Counted from the first letter of the stretch, positions 28,724-38,929 are shown. The stretch is 64,000 bases of DNA from Sulfurovum sp. (GCA_026990595.1 JALXCZ010000052.1:30738-94737), one strand, 5' to 3'. Numbers and translations: made by a program. Notes: a model not told the origin generated them from the sequence alone.

Positions 28724-30262
28724 TTAAACCGCGAAACCTTTAATGACAAAGAAGATGATGGCAGATAACACTGCCGCAGCAGGTACTGTGATGACCCATG
28801 CCGCTATGATCTTTTTTACCATACCGCGTTTTACATAATTTTCCCTCAAAGCTTTTTTGATCTTTTTGACTACTTTCTTTTGTGCTTTCTGTGCCTCAAT
28901 AAGAGAAAGTTTCTTGGCAGGATCTTCATTTGTACAGGCAGCAAGTTGTGCTTTGATCTCGTGGAGCTTATCTACTTCAGTCTGTAATGCATGCTGCTTT
29001 TCACCCATTTCTTTGCTGTCCATCCACTCTCTAAGGAATCCTACACCAAACACTGCACCGACTGCAATATGCGTAGAGGAAACCGGTAATCCAAGCTGAG
29101 AAGCGATGATCACGGTGATAGAGGCTGCCATCATGATGGAAAATGCTCTCATCGGATCAAGCTCTGTAATCTCTGAACCTACTGTTTTGATCAATCTTGC
29201 TCCAAAGAGTGCAAGTCCTACAGAGATCCCCAGACCACCTACAGCCATCACCCAGAGAGGAATCGCCGCTTTTTTTGCTATGGCAAGGTGTGTCAATGCA
29301 TCATTGACTGCTGCAAGAGGTCCTACTGCATTGGCTACATCATTTGCACCATGTGCAAAAGAGAGAAAAATAGCAGCAAATACCAAAGGAATACCAAAGA
29401 GTACATTGATATCTGTTCTTACATTATCCATGGATGCTACTTTGGAAGCAATTCTTGGTTTTACAAGTACATAAGTAAGTACTGCTCCGATCACACCAAA
29501 GGTTAAGGCAATACCTATAGTCGGTTTTTTCGTCTGCGGTAAAAAGCTCATTACTGCTGTCAGGTCATGCCAGACATGCTTAAGCCCTTTAAGTGTAATG
29601 TATGTCAGGAATGCACCTGCCATAATGGCTACCAAAACAGGTACGATCTTCTTGGCAGCACTCAGTTTGTCTTCTTTGTAAAGGATCTGTGATTTGATAA
29701 TATAGAGGAATATCGCTGCGATCACACCACCCAATACAGGAGAGATGATCCATGAGGCAACGATCTTTCCCATCGTTCCCCATGAGATAATGGCAAAGCC
29801 ACCTGCAGCAACACCACCACCCACAACACCACCGACGATAGAATGCGTAGTAGAGACCGGTGCTTTAAGCCATGTTGCAAGGTTCAGCCAAAGTGCTGCA
29901 GCAAGCAGTGCTGCAGACATCGCATAGACAAAGAGCATCGGATCACCGCCAAATGCTGAGGGGTCAATGATACCTTTTTTAATGGTACCTACCACATCAC
30001 CACCGGCAACCAATGCACCCATCGCTTCAAAAATAGCAGCGATGATGATCACCCCAGTCATGGAGATAGCCCCGGAACCATACGCCGGACCTACATTGTT
30101 TGCTACATCATTCGCCCCGATATTCATTGCCATATAGGCACCGAACACTGCAGCCAATACTAGAAAACCACCATGAGGGGCCTGTCCCATGATACTGTTG
30201 GCATAAAATGCAACGGCTACGGCAAATGCTGCACCCAGTACTGTTTTGATCATATTATTCAT
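28724..30262 (-). CDS. PiT-family inorganic phosphate transporter
   Basis: GANDVANNVGPAYGSGAISM, SFAHGANDVANAVGPLA, PVSTTHSIVGGVVGG. Confidence 0.93.
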   Translation of the reverse strand: MNNMIKTVLGAAFAVAVAFYANSIMGQAPHGGFLVLAAVFGAYMAMNIGANDVANNVGPAYGSGAISMTGVIIIAAIFEAMGALVAGGDVVGTIKKGIIDPSAFGGDPMLFVYAMSAALLAAALWLNLATWLKAPVSTTHSIVGGVVGGGVAAGGFAIISWGTMGKIVASWIISPVLGGVIAAIFLYIIKSQILYKEDKLSAAKKIVPVLVAIMAGAFLTYITLKGLKHVWHDLTAVMSFLPQTKKPTIGIALTFGVIGAVLTYVLVKPRIASKVASMDNVRTDINVLFGIPLVFAAIFLSFAHGANDVANAVGPLAAVNDALTHLAIAKKAAIPLWVMAVGGLGISVGLALFGARLIKTVGSEITELDPMRAFSIMMAASITVIIASQLGLPVSSTHIAVGAVFGVGFLREWMDSKEMGEKQHALQTEVDKLHEIKAQLAACTNEDPAKKLSLIEAQKAQKKVVKKIKKALRENYVKRGMVKKIIAAWVITVPAAAVLSAIIFFVIKGFAV

Positions 30263-30360
30263 TGAACTTCCTTCAGTTTTGTTATGAAAGAATTATAGAA
30301 AAAAAGTATTACAATTTTGTTACTATTATCGTACTAAGTAATTTAGGGATCATAATCTAG

Positions 30361-30380
30361 GGACAGATATTAATCTGTCC
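30361..30380. repeat. hairpin GGACAGAT-atta-ATCTGTCC between porin and pit
   Basis: Perfect 8-bp arms; imperfect hairpin GGCTGATC..GATCAACC adjacent. Confidence 0.5.
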
Positions 30381-30437
30381 TTGGAGAGAAGGCTGATCAG
30401 ATCAACCTTGTTTTTATATGTTTGAAGAGAATAAATA

Positions 30438-31613
30438 TTACCAATTCACTTCTGTTGTGAACAATACTTTTTCATTTTCTGTATTACCTGCTTTTTCATC
30501 TTTTTGATAATCTACAACAAACTCAACATTTTTATTGTATTTATAGGCAATACCGGCAATGGTTGTCTTCTTCTCTACATCACTGTCAAGAGTGTAGTCA
30601 TCATATCTACCAAGAAGATTCCAGCCATTCAAGCTGTCTGCAAGTGTTTTAAGTCTAAACTCGCCATTGACTGACCAGCCATCACCTTTTCTGCTTGCAT
30701 CTGCTTTATCTGCCTTAATATACTGTGCAGCAAAGAGAAATTCAGGTTGATTATACACTGCATGTACTCCATACCATACATAATCACCATCAGCATCTCC
30801 TACTTTACTCTCATCTTGACCATATTGACCAAAGAAAGAAACGTCTGCATACGTATCATCGCTGTGCGCATGTCCTTTGCCTGTACCTAAAAGATGCCCT
30901 GTCAATCTCCATGCAGCCCTTAGCCCTTCGCCATCTTCAACACCATGGTAACCAGCTCCATTAAATACACCTAGTTCAGAAGAAAAGTAGTCTGTTTTTG
31001 TTTTGAAATTTACACCATAGTCAGAAGAAGTATGTAAATGTCCGCCATTATGTTGCTCACCAAATGTTTCACTGATAGATCTGTATTTCCATCCATGATG
31101 CTCTTCAAAGTCAAGCCATGGAGTATGTGCCAAACCAAGCTCTACACCAGTAAACGGTAAAACATTATTTAAATAAAGATAAGCATACTTCACTCTTACA
31201 TCTAAAGAGCCTTTATCAAAATTACTGTTTTGTTTAGCATCCAAAGTTACTCTCATATAACTTTTTGGATCATCAAAGAAATATCCTTTAACTTGTACAT
31301 AGTTTCTACTTAGCCCAAATTTATTGGTTCTGTGTCCAGTCACATCCTTATTGCTTAAAAAATGAATATAGTGTGTTCCTGAAAATGCCAACTTTGATGC
31401 TTTTGCTGCTACAGGTGTCCCCTGGGGAGCAATAGTTGCCACAGGAGAAACATTTTTACCGGATTTTTGTGCTTCAAGTTTCTCAATTTTCTTCATCATC
31501 TGAGCCATTTGAGCTTTAAGTGTAGCAAGTTCTGAACCTGTGCTTGCCGTTGCGGCCGTAGTCATAGTAGCGATTGTCGCTGCTGAGAGTAAGATTTTTT
31601 TAAGATTCGTCAT
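30438..31613 (-). CDS. outer-membrane porin, phosphate-selective O/P-like
   Basis: Signal peptide, coiled-coil LKAQMAQMMKKIEKLEAQ, beta-barrel pattern ending in W; next to pit. Confidence 0.75.
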   Translation of the reverse strand: MTNLKKILLSAATIATMTTAATASTGSELATLKAQMAQMMKKIEKLEAQKSGKNVSPVATIAPQGTPVAAKASKLAFSGTHYIHFLSNKDVTGHRTNKFGLSRNYVQVKGYFFDDPKSYMRVTLDAKQNSNFDKGSLDVRVKYAYLYLNNVLPFTGVELGLAHTPWLDFEEHHGWKYRSISETFGEQHNGGHLHTSSDYGVNFKTKTDYFSSELGVFNGAGYHGVEDGEGLRAAWRLTGHLLGTGKGHAHSDDTYADVSFFGQYGQDESKVGDADGDYVWYGVHAVYNQPEFLFAAQYIKADKADASRKGDGWSVNGEFRLKTLADSLNGWNLLGRYDDYTLDSDVEKKTTIAGIAYKYNKNVEFVVDYQKDEKAGNTENEKVLFTTEVNW

Positions 31614-31776
31614 TTAGTGCCTCACTGTACTGAATTTTAATTCTTGTCATTTTCTAACTTCCTTGTTTGTTTTTTGTGCAGGAAGTATAGAAAAAATTAG
31701 TTACAAAATGGTTACATGAATTACGATTTGATTATTATATTACCCCGCTAAGTAAATACCTCAGAATAACCTAGGA

Positions 31777-32307
31777 TCATTCATTTGGGTAAAGATTGTG
31801 CTTGGCACCTTTTTCATCCAAATATTCTACCATTTTTTTCTGCCCGAGTTTTTTCGCGTAATCTTTTGCACTCATCCCGGAAGCATCTGTCGCATTCAAG
31901 TCTGCGCCATGTTCAAGCAGAAGTTCTACCATTTCAGTATCATTGAAACACGAAGCCAAAAGCAGAGGAAGTATACCGCTTCTTCTTTTGGTACTGTTCA
32001 GATCCACACCTTTATCGATACAGAGCTGTACAATATCTTTTCGTTTGAATTTAATAGCGGTATCAAGTGCAGAGATCTTATCATTATCAAGTTGATAAAT
32101 ATCTACACCATACTCTAAAAGAAGTTTGATCGCTTCTAAAGAAGCTTGTGTACGTATAGCATAAAAAAGTAAGCCTATTTCATCAGGTTCATCAAGTTCA
32201 TACTCCTCCCCTATAATAATAGGCTGATCAAGATCAACCCCCTGCTCAAGCAAAGCTCTCATTTTTACAAGAGAATCATGTTCCATAGCAACTAAAAGTT
32301 CTTTCAT
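31777..32307 (-). CDS. ankyrin-repeat protein
   Basis: Ankyrin units such as GILPLLLASCFNDTEMVELLLEHGADLNATDASGMSAKDYAKKLG. Confidence 0.88.
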   Translation of the reverse strand: MKELLVAMEHDSLVKMRALLEQGVDLDQPIIIGEEYELDEPDEIGLLFYAIRTQASLEAIKLLLEYGVDIYQLDNDKISALDTAIKFKRKDIVQLCIDKGVDLNSTKRRSGILPLLLASCFNDTEMVELLLEHGADLNATDASGMSAKDYAKKLGQKKMVEYLDEKGAKHNLYPNE

Positions 32308-32390
32308 TTTCTCTCCTGTTATAGGTTTGTAATACTTTTACTTTACAATTTTCATGTTCTTAAAGAACAAAATTCAAAAAAGGAGCCGAG

Positions 32391-32519
32391 ATGAAAATAA
32401 GCACAATACTTAAAAAGATCGTCAAAAAAGACGGGAAACATTCATTGACTGCAAGAAGAGTCAACACATTGAGATCTTCCAAAGAGTTCAACTACCTTGT
32501 AGACAGCAGCAAAGCTTAA
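32391..32519 (+). CDS. 42-aa basic small protein MKISTILKKIVKKDGKHSLTARRVNTLRSSKEFNYLVDSSKA
   Basis: Read directly (below ORF-track cutoff); AGGAG 7 nt before ATG; in the gap between ankyrin and YbaB genes. Confidence 0.6.
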   Translation: MKISTILKKIVKKDGKHSLTARRVNTLRSSKEFNYLVDSSKA

Positions 32520-32535
32520 TAGATCAATACTTCAC

Positions 32536-32847
32536 TTATGAACCAAAAGGGTTCATTCCACCCATCATTCCAATAGCCTGAGATTTTTTATTGTCCTCAA
32601 CCATTTTATTGACATCATTCATTGCTGAGATCAATAATATTTGTAAAGACTCTTTGTCTTCCATCAAACTCTCATCTATATTCAGATCAATGATCTCTCC
32701 TGCACCATTAGCTTTGACTTCTATCAATCCACCGCCTGCTTTGGCTGTGAGTTCCACATTTTTAGCCTGCTCCTGGAGCTCTTTTGCTTTATCCTGCATC
32801 TGCTCCATCATTTTGCCCATATTACCCAAGTCAAGACCTTCAAACAT
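32536..32847 (-). CDS. YbaB/EbfC nucleoid-associated protein
   Basis: MFEGLDLGNMGKMMEQMQDKAKELQEQ..VKANGAGEIIDLNIDESLM. Confidence 0.92.
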   Translation of the reverse strand: MFEGLDLGNMGKMMEQMQDKAKELQEQAKNVELTAKAGGGLIEVKANGAGEIIDLNIDESLMEDKESLQILLISAMNDVNKMVEDNKKSQAIGMMGGMNPFGS

Positions 32848-32864
32848 TTAAAAACCTTTGCATA

Positions 32865-33239
32865 CTATTCTAATCCCTCAAATTCTTGGGCAATACTGTT
32901 ATCATCATCCAAAATAACGATCTTGGGCACATACTTGTCTGCCTCTTCTTCTGTCATCGTTGCATAAGCGATAATAATGATCTTATCTCCCTTATGCACT
33001 TTTCTTGCAGCTGCTCCGTTTAAACAGATATCGCCTTTGTCTCTCTCCCCGGGGATAATGTAGGTAGAAAAACGTTCACCGTTATTGACATTGACAATAT
33101 CGATTTTTTGTCCGACACGCATATTTGCAGCATCCAAAAGATTTTGATCGATGGTAATAGAACCTACATAATTCAGGTTTGCATCGGTTACAGTAGCTCT
33201 ATGTAATTTAGAATAAAGCATGGTGATGTTCATAATCAT
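32865..33239 (-). CDS. panD: aspartate 1-decarboxylase
   Basis: [45 protein letters not shown]. Confidence 0.95.
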   Translation of the reverse strand: MIMNITMLYSKLHRATVTDANLNYVGSITIDQNLLDAANMRVGQKIDIVNVNNGERFSTYIIPGERDKGDICLNGAAARKVHKGDKIIIIAYATMTEEEADKYVPKIVILDDDNSIAQEFEGLE

Positions 33240-33411
33240 ATTCCTATGTGTTAATTATCGGGATTATAGCAAAATCCCACCTATAACTATATTATACTGA
33301 AATTGTGGAAGATTTGTGCAGAACAGTAGGATGGGGTTTTACCGAAGGATATACCTTTGATCCAACCCACCAAAACAATAAAAGGTACCTATTATTAGAG
33401 GTACCCTTAAA

Positions 33412-33789
33412 CTATCTGGCCATCTCGGATGGTTGTACAGGCTCACCCCACATTTCATCAGGGATCACATATTCCTGTACTACATTGCCACCGATAATAT
33501 GCTCATCAATGATCCTGTCTATCTTCTCTTTGGTCAAGCCTACATACATCGTATGTCCTGGCTCTACAAGCATTACAGGACCTTGTTGACAACGGTTCAG
33601 ACAGCCTGTTTGGATAGGCTGTACTGTACCGATGATCCCTTTCATCATAAGAGACTGTGCCAAATGTTGGAAAAGTTGCTGAGATTCTGGGTCATTTTGA
33701 CTTACGCAGCTTGGTTTTGGCATCCCCGGAGGTGCTGACTGCTGACATTTAAATATATAGAACGCTGGTTGTGGTACACCTGGCATCAT
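33412..33789 (-). CDS. thioredoxin-like [2Fe-2S] ferredoxin
   Basis: FKCQQSAPPGMPKPSC, GCLNRCQQGPVMLVEPGHTMY. Confidence 0.85.
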   Translation of the reverse strand: MMPGVPQPAFYIFKCQQSAPPGMPKPSCVSQNDPESQQLFQHLAQSLMMKGIIGTVQPIQTGCLNRCQQGPVMLVEPGHTMYVGLTKEKIDRIIDEHIIGGNVVQEYVIPDEMWGEPVQPSEMAR

Positions 33790-33986
33790 AGTAATCCTTT
33801 GAAAATTATTCTTCTTGAACAGAAGTAAAGCTCCTATTCAATTCCTCTCACTAAATCTTCACACTTGGCTTAGAATCAGTTTAATTGAGAGTATTTTACT
33901 CCTATTTGCTTAATTCTTGATAAATATCAATCTACAATTTACTTTTTTTGACTATAATCCCCTTAATTCAATCACTAGGAAAAACT

Positions 33987-34595
33987 ATGAAATATCCTGA
34001 TTTTTTTGACAAAGTCCCCTCCATCGATCTTCAAGATCCACTCAGTGATTTTTTAGGAGCATTTGAAGAGGGGAAGCTGCAGATCAGCTATCTTGAGTGT
34101 GTCAAACTCGCAGGGCACTCCTGTCCTACAGTAGCAGGTGCATACCTTATGGCACTCCATGGTCTCAAAGCTCTCTACGGCACAGAACTGCCACAAAGAG
34201 GGAACATCCATATCTCTATGAGAGAAAGTGAAGCAGAGGGAGTTACCGGTGTGATCTGTAATGTCATCTCTTTTATTGCCGGAGCCAACGGTGCAGGTGG
34301 ATTCAAAGGACTCAATGGGAAAATGTCAAGAAACAACCTTGTCAATTACGACGTTCCCATAGATGGGGAAGTAAAACTCACACGTACAGACACGAATCAG
34401 AGTGTTACACTCAGTTATGATTCATCTATGGTACCTGGTGACCCTATGATGCAACCGCTTATGGGTAAATGCATGCAAGGGCTGGCAACACCTGAAGAGA
34501 AAAAAGAGTTTGGAAGACTCTGGCAGGCACGTGTTGAGAAAATTTTACTCTCTACTGAGCTTTGGGATACAATGATAACAATTACAAAGGGTTAA
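33987..34595 (+). CDS. FmdE-like protein
   Basis: LAGHSCPTVAGAYLMALHGLKALYG; start chosen at MKYPDFFD rather than ORF-track 33948. Confidence 0.75.
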   Translation: MKYPDFFDKVPSIDLQDPLSDFLGAFEEGKLQISYLECVKLAGHSCPTVAGAYLMALHGLKALYGTELPQRGNIHISMRESEAEGVTGVICNVISFIAGANGAGGFKGLNGKMSRNNLVNYDVPIDGEVKLTRTDTNQSVTLSYDSSMVPGDPMMQPLMGKCMQGLATPEEKKEFGRLWQARVEKILLSTELWDTMITITKG

Positions 34596-34598
34596 AAG

Positions 34599-35039
34599 AT
34601 GATTATTTCACAATTTATGACACAAGAACACAGAGACTGCGATACAGAATTTGCAGCAGCAGAACAGGCAGCGGCAAAAGGAGACTGGGCTGAAACAGAA
34701 GAGAAGTTCCTAATTTTTTCAAATGATACACTCAGACACTTTAAACGAGAAGAGGAGGAGCTTTTCCCGGCATTCGAAACACAGACCGGAAGCAGTGAGG
34801 GACCTACGCAAGTTATGCGTTATGAACATGAGCAGGTGAAAGGTCTCATAGGGAAATTGGCAGAGGCTGTGGAATCACAGGACAAAGATGCTTATCTCTC
34901 TCTTTGTGAGTCCATGATGATCCTTCTTCAGCAGCACAATATGAAAGAAGAACAGATGCTTTACTCGATGTGTGACAGAGTACTTCCTCCGGAACTTAAA
35001 ACAGATACATTAGAAAAAATGCAAAAAGTAGAGCTTTAA
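34599..35039 (+). CDS. hemerythrin-like (HHE) domain protein
   Basis: FMTQEHRDCD, HFKREEEELFP, HEQVKG, QQHNMKEEQMLY. Confidence 0.88.
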   Translation: MIISQFMTQEHRDCDTEFAAAEQAAAKGDWAETEEKFLIFSNDTLRHFKREEEELFPAFETQTGSSEGPTQVMRYEHEQVKGLIGKLAEAVESQDKDAYLSLCESMMILLQQHNMKEEQMLYSMCDRVLPPELKTDTLEKMQKVEL

Positions 35040-35044
35040 AGTAG

Positions 35045-35311
35045 ATGCAACAGTTAAAAGAAATCCTACTTGACGCAAGAGAATTGGAACATCCAAAACC
35101 TCTTGAGCATGCTATACACGCATTAAGAGAACTGAATGAAACAAACTATTTCTATATGATCCATCGTAAGAACCCTATACCGTTGCTTGATCTTGCCAGT
35201 GAACAGCATTTTCAAGCATTAAGCAAAGAAGATAACAAAGGCATTTGGCATATATTTATTTGCAAAAATCCTAATATTCGTTTAAATGAGCTGATTGAGA
35301 GTCATGTTTAG
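35045..35311 (+). CDS. DUF2249-like protein
   Basis: LLDARELEHPKPLEHAIHALREL; cluster context. Confidence 0.65.
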   Translation: MQQLKEILLDARELEHPKPLEHAIHALRELNETNYFYMIHRKNPIPLLDLASEQHFQALSKEDNKGIWHIFICKNPNIRLNELIESHV

Positions 35312-36584
35312 CCAAAACGGTCTCTCTCTCGATCAAGCGCCTCCTATTTCAGTAGTTTTTCGTTTCTTTCTTTCTGGTGCACTCTTTGGCATCCTTGCCG
35401 GCATACTCATACTCTTTTTTCAAACAGTAATCTTTGATGCACACAGTATGAAAGCGGTTATCTTGACACATACCTTGACACTGGGTGTCATGTTGTCTTT
35501 TATGTTCGCTGCACTTTTTCAAATGCTTCCGGTTATAGCAGGAGTAACGCTTACTTCCCCCATCAAGAAAGCAAATCTTGTACAATATCCTTTTGTCTTA
35601 GGTGTGACTGCTCTACTTTTAGCCTTTAACTTCTCTTCTCCGTGGCTTTTTACGGTAGCATCACTTTTACTTGGAGGAAGTATTCTTTTTATCACGATTA
35701 TTATGCTTAGTAACCTTGTAAAACTTCCTAACCAGAGCAGCTCATCCAGGGGAATGTTGACAGCCCTGGCTTCTTTGGCAATCGTCGTTCTTCTGGCACT
35801 CTATATGACAGGAACGTTAAGCGGTTTATTTGAAGGAAGTTATTATACTCAGATCAAAACAGCCCACTACTCTTTTGGACTTTTTGGCTGGATAGCACTG
35901 CTTATTATCTCTATTTCATTCCAGGTCATAGAGATGTTCTATGTCACACCGCCCTACCCAAAACTTGTCAGTAAATATCTGCCATTGACACTTTTAACGC
36001 TACTTGTCATCACAACCATCACAGGATTATTTAATCCTAATATATGGGCAGTATCAAATACACTACTTGCTTTACTCTTGATAGGCTATGCCCTCTTGAC
36101 ACTTAAAAGATTGACACAAAGAAAACGACCCTTAACCGATGCTACAGTATGGTTCTGGCGTCTGGGACTTAGCAGTTTGATTTTAAGCATGTTAACACTG
36201 GTTATGACAAACTTTACAGAGTTGTCATGGGTAAAAAGTTCTACTTACCTCTTTTTTGCATCCTTTGCCCTGAGTATTGTCTTTGCGATGTTTTACAAGA
36301 TAGTTCCATTTTTAACATGGTTTCACCTTAACAGCCAAGGCTACTTCACCGCACCCATGATGCACGAAGTCATCCACCCTAAAACAGCGATGAAACATCT
36401 TTACATTCATTTGGCAACACTTGTCACTTTTATATTGTCACTGTTTATAAATCTATTTATTTTTTTAGCAGGTGTATTAACCATACTCTCATTTGGATGG
36501 ATGGCATGGCAGATAATACATGCATGGAGACTCTATAAACATACACAAGAGACTGGGGAGAAGTTTGAGATGAATATTGCGTAG
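35304..36584 (+). CDS. multi-TM NnrS-like / heme-copper-oxidase-like membrane protein
   Basis: About 12 TM segments; conserved-looking His in LTHTLTLGVM and TAHYSFGLFGW; 8-nt overlap with upstream gene; ATG at 35304. Confidence 0.65.
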   Translation: MFSQNGLSLDQAPPISVVFRFFLSGALFGILAGILILFFQTVIFDAHSMKAVILTHTLTLGVMLSFMFAALFQMLPVIAGVTLTSPIKKANLVQYPFVLGVTALLLAFNFSSPWLFTVASLLLGGSILFITIIMLSNLVKLPNQSSSSRGMLTALASLAIVVLLALYMTGTLSGLFEGSYYTQIKTAHYSFGLFGWIALLIISISFQVIEMFYVTPPYPKLVSKYLPLTLLTLLVITTITGLFNPNIWAVSNTLLALLLIGYALLTLKRLTQRKRPLTDATVWFWRLGLSSLILSMLTLVMTNFTELSWVKSSTYLFFASFALSIVFAMFYKIVPFLTWFHLNSQGYFTAPMMHEVIHPKTAMKHLYIHLATLVTFILSLFINLFIFLAGVLTILSFGWMAWQIIHAWRLYKHTQETGEKFEMNIA

Positions 36585-36610
36585 GGTGTTGTGAGGGCAC
36601 AACACCCTAC
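36581..36610. repeat. REP type I, symmetric form with GTAG on both strands
   Basis: GTAG-GGTGTTGT-gagggc-ACAACACC-CTAC; TAG is the stop of the upstream CDS. Confidence 0.88.
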
Positions 36611-36616
36611 AAAAGC

Positions 36617-37909
36617 TTATTGAATATCCAATAACCCTCTAACAACCTCACGATCATCAAAAGGATATTTCACCCCTTTAATCTCCTGATAATCTTCATC
36701 CCCTTTACCAAGAATTAGTAAGACTTCATTCTTCTCAAGTGCATCAAGCGCCATTTTAATAGCAAGTTTTCTATCTGGACACGCAGTGACATTCTCTTTA
36801 CCCACAAGTCCTACAAGAATATCTTCAAGTATCTGTTCTGGTACTTCATCACGCGGGTTGTCTGAAGTGACATAGATCTTGTTGGCATATCTGCCTGCCG
36901 CTGCTCCCATGCGTGGACGTTTTCCCTTATCACGGTTTCCTCCAGCACCAAAAACTACAGAGATATCTCTGTCTTTCATAGATTCCAGTACAACATGTAT
37001 CCCATCATCGGTATGGGCAAAATCAACGATCACAAGCGGGTCTCGTGAGACAACTTCCATACGACCTGCCACTCCGGCAAAATTCTCTACCACGTCACAG
37101 ATCTCTTGGATGGGGCGCTTTGTTAACATCTGTACAGATCCTATGGCTGCCATAAGGTTAAAAAGATTAAAAAGCCCTACCATAGGAGAATGAAACGTCG
37201 CTTCTTCCTGCATATGTTTGATCCCTGCTGTAATCCCGTGCAATAAAGAGAATGCCTGTACTTTAAAGGTTGCAGGTTCGTCTACACCATAACTTTGTGC
37301 ATTTTTAGGATTATAGGTAATATGATTAATATCATCTTTATTCAGTATCTTGGGTGTCTCATCTGCAAAGAAGAGACTCTTTACACGCCTATACTCCTCT
37401 ACTGTACCGTGATAATCCAAATGGTCAGAAGTCACATTCGTATGTACTTTCAATGCAAACTTCAGTCCCTCTATACGCTTTTGGTCTATGGCATGTGAAC
37501 TTACTTCCATAATGAAATAATTACATCCAAGATCTGAGGTCTGTTTCATATTATGCAGTGTCTCCAAAATAGAAGGAGTAGTCATACTCTTGGCTTCTAT
37601 ACGTTTCTCCTGCGCAAATAAACCACGTGTCCCTTGTAAGGCAGGTTTCTCATCCAGGTCAAGCAAGAAAGAGTAAATAGCCGCCGTTACGGTTGTTTTA
37701 CCGTTTGTTCCGGTCACACCTACCACTTTCATTTCCTCAAGACCCCAAAGCAACATAAGCTCTGCAGGTGTTATGCATGGTGGTTTGGAATCAAGTTTCT
37801 CATAGTAATGCGTATTTTGTACCGTTTTTAAAAAAAGCGTACGGGCATCCAATACGTTGGTATCATCACTCAGAAAGGCATACCCTTTCTGATTAAAGTC
37901 GAGTTTCAC
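36617..37909 (-). CDS. murE: UDP-N-acetylmuramyl-tripeptide synthetase
   Basis: GVTGTNGKTTVTAAIYSFL, HTNVTSDHLDYHGT, FGAGGNRDKGKRP, SDNPRDE. Confidence 0.95.
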   Translation of the reverse strand: MKLDFNQKGYAFLSDDTNVLDARTLFLKTVQNTHYYEKLDSKPPCITPAELMLLWGLEEMKVVGVTGTNGKTTVTAAIYSFLLDLDEKPALQGTRGLFAQEKRIEAKSMTTPSILETLHNMKQTSDLGCNYFIMEVSSHAIDQKRIEGLKFALKVHTNVTSDHLDYHGTVEEYRRVKSLFFADETPKILNKDDINHITYNPKNAQSYGVDEPATFKVQAFSLLHGITAGIKHMQEEATFHSPMVGLFNLFNLMAAIGSVQMLTKRPIQEICDVVENFAGVAGRMEVVSRDPLVIVDFAHTDDGIHVVLESMKDRDISVVFGAGGNRDKGKRPRMGAAAGRYANKIYVTSDNPRDEVPEQILEDILVGLVGKENVTACPDRKLAIKMALDALEKNEVLLILGKGDEDYQEIKGVKYPFDDREVVRGLLDIQ

Positions 37910-38487
37910 TTCCTGACTCCTCTTACCACATTATAGAGTGCCAATACATCCTGATCATCACCAAACAGACTTGTAGTTGCATCAAGATACCCTAAAGCCA
38001 TTTCATCGAACCCTTCATTGGCTAACTGCATCACAAAATCAATAAATTCATCTTTATCTGTAATCACCACTTTTGTAGAGAACATAATATCTTCAAATGC
38101 TTTTCTAAAGCTGCCTCTACTCTCGATCAATTTCAGGAAATCACTGTAGCGTATACCATCTTCAAATTCCACCTGCTCCTGTAACGGATCAAGCAAGAGC
38201 TCCTGCAGTTTGTGTTTGGAACTGTCCAGCGAGTCTATAAGCCCGTCTATAATCTCTACAGCATTCTCTTTTTCACTTTTGATCACTTGATAATAATCAA
38301 ATAGTGCCTGTGCCTCTTCTTCGCTTTCTGTACCCAGATCACTTAAATATACACCTATTTTTGCTTCATCAAGCAAAGGATAATCTTTTAATATCAATCC
38401 ATAAGACCTTAACGCATTGCTGTAATCACCATTAAGAAATTCGCTCTCTGCTCTTTGCAATAATAAATCTTGACTAATTTTACGCAT
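37906..38487 (-). CDS. hypothetical protein, TPR-like
   Basis: 193 aa, overlaps murE by 4 nt. Confidence 0.6.
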   Translation of the reverse strand: MRKISQDLLLQRAESEFLNGDYSNALRSYGLILKDYPLLDEAKIGVYLSDLGTESEEEAQALFDYYQVIKSEKENAVEIIDGLIDSLDSSKHKLQELLLDPLQEQVEFEDGIRYSDFLKLIESRGSFRKAFEDIMFSTKVVITDKDEFIDFVMQLANEGFDEMALGYLDATTSLFGDDQDVLALYNVVRGVRK

Positions 38488-38488
38488 T

Positions 38489-38767
38489 TTAACCTAATTG
38501 ATCCAATTTATCTTCCCAACCCTGGGGTACTGACATCACTGCTATTTCCGGGTGTATCAATGTTTTAAGTTGTCTCTCTACACCAAATTTGATAGTTGTA
38601 CCTGCACTCCCACATCCAACACAGGCACCTTGCAACTGTACATAAACCACACCGTCTTTAATAGCAACCAATTCAATATCGCCACCATCCAACTTAATAG
38701 AAGGTCTGACTTTTTCTATGACATCTTTTACTGCAGGCTCTAATTCTTCATCTGTAAACGGGATCAA
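38489..38767 (-). CDS. NifU C-terminal-like Fe-S scaffold protein
   Basis: IEKVRPSIKLDGGDIELVAIKDGVVYVQLQGACVGCGSAGTTIK. Confidence 0.92.
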   Translation of the reverse strand: MIPFTDEELEPAVKDVIEKVRPSIKLDGGDIELVAIKDGVVYVQLQGACVGCGSAGTTIKFGVERQLKTLIHPEIAVMSVPQGWEDKLDQLG

Positions 38768-38929
38768 TATTTCTCCTTACTGTAGCATCAAAATATGATG
38801 CCTAATTAATAATATTATAACAAAAAGCTAGTAAAACTCTGTGGAGTACTAGACTTTATAGCTGTTTATACACTAAAAGTGTTATTTTGTCAATGTAATT
38901 TATGGGATTCTGAATTTTAATGTCGTACC

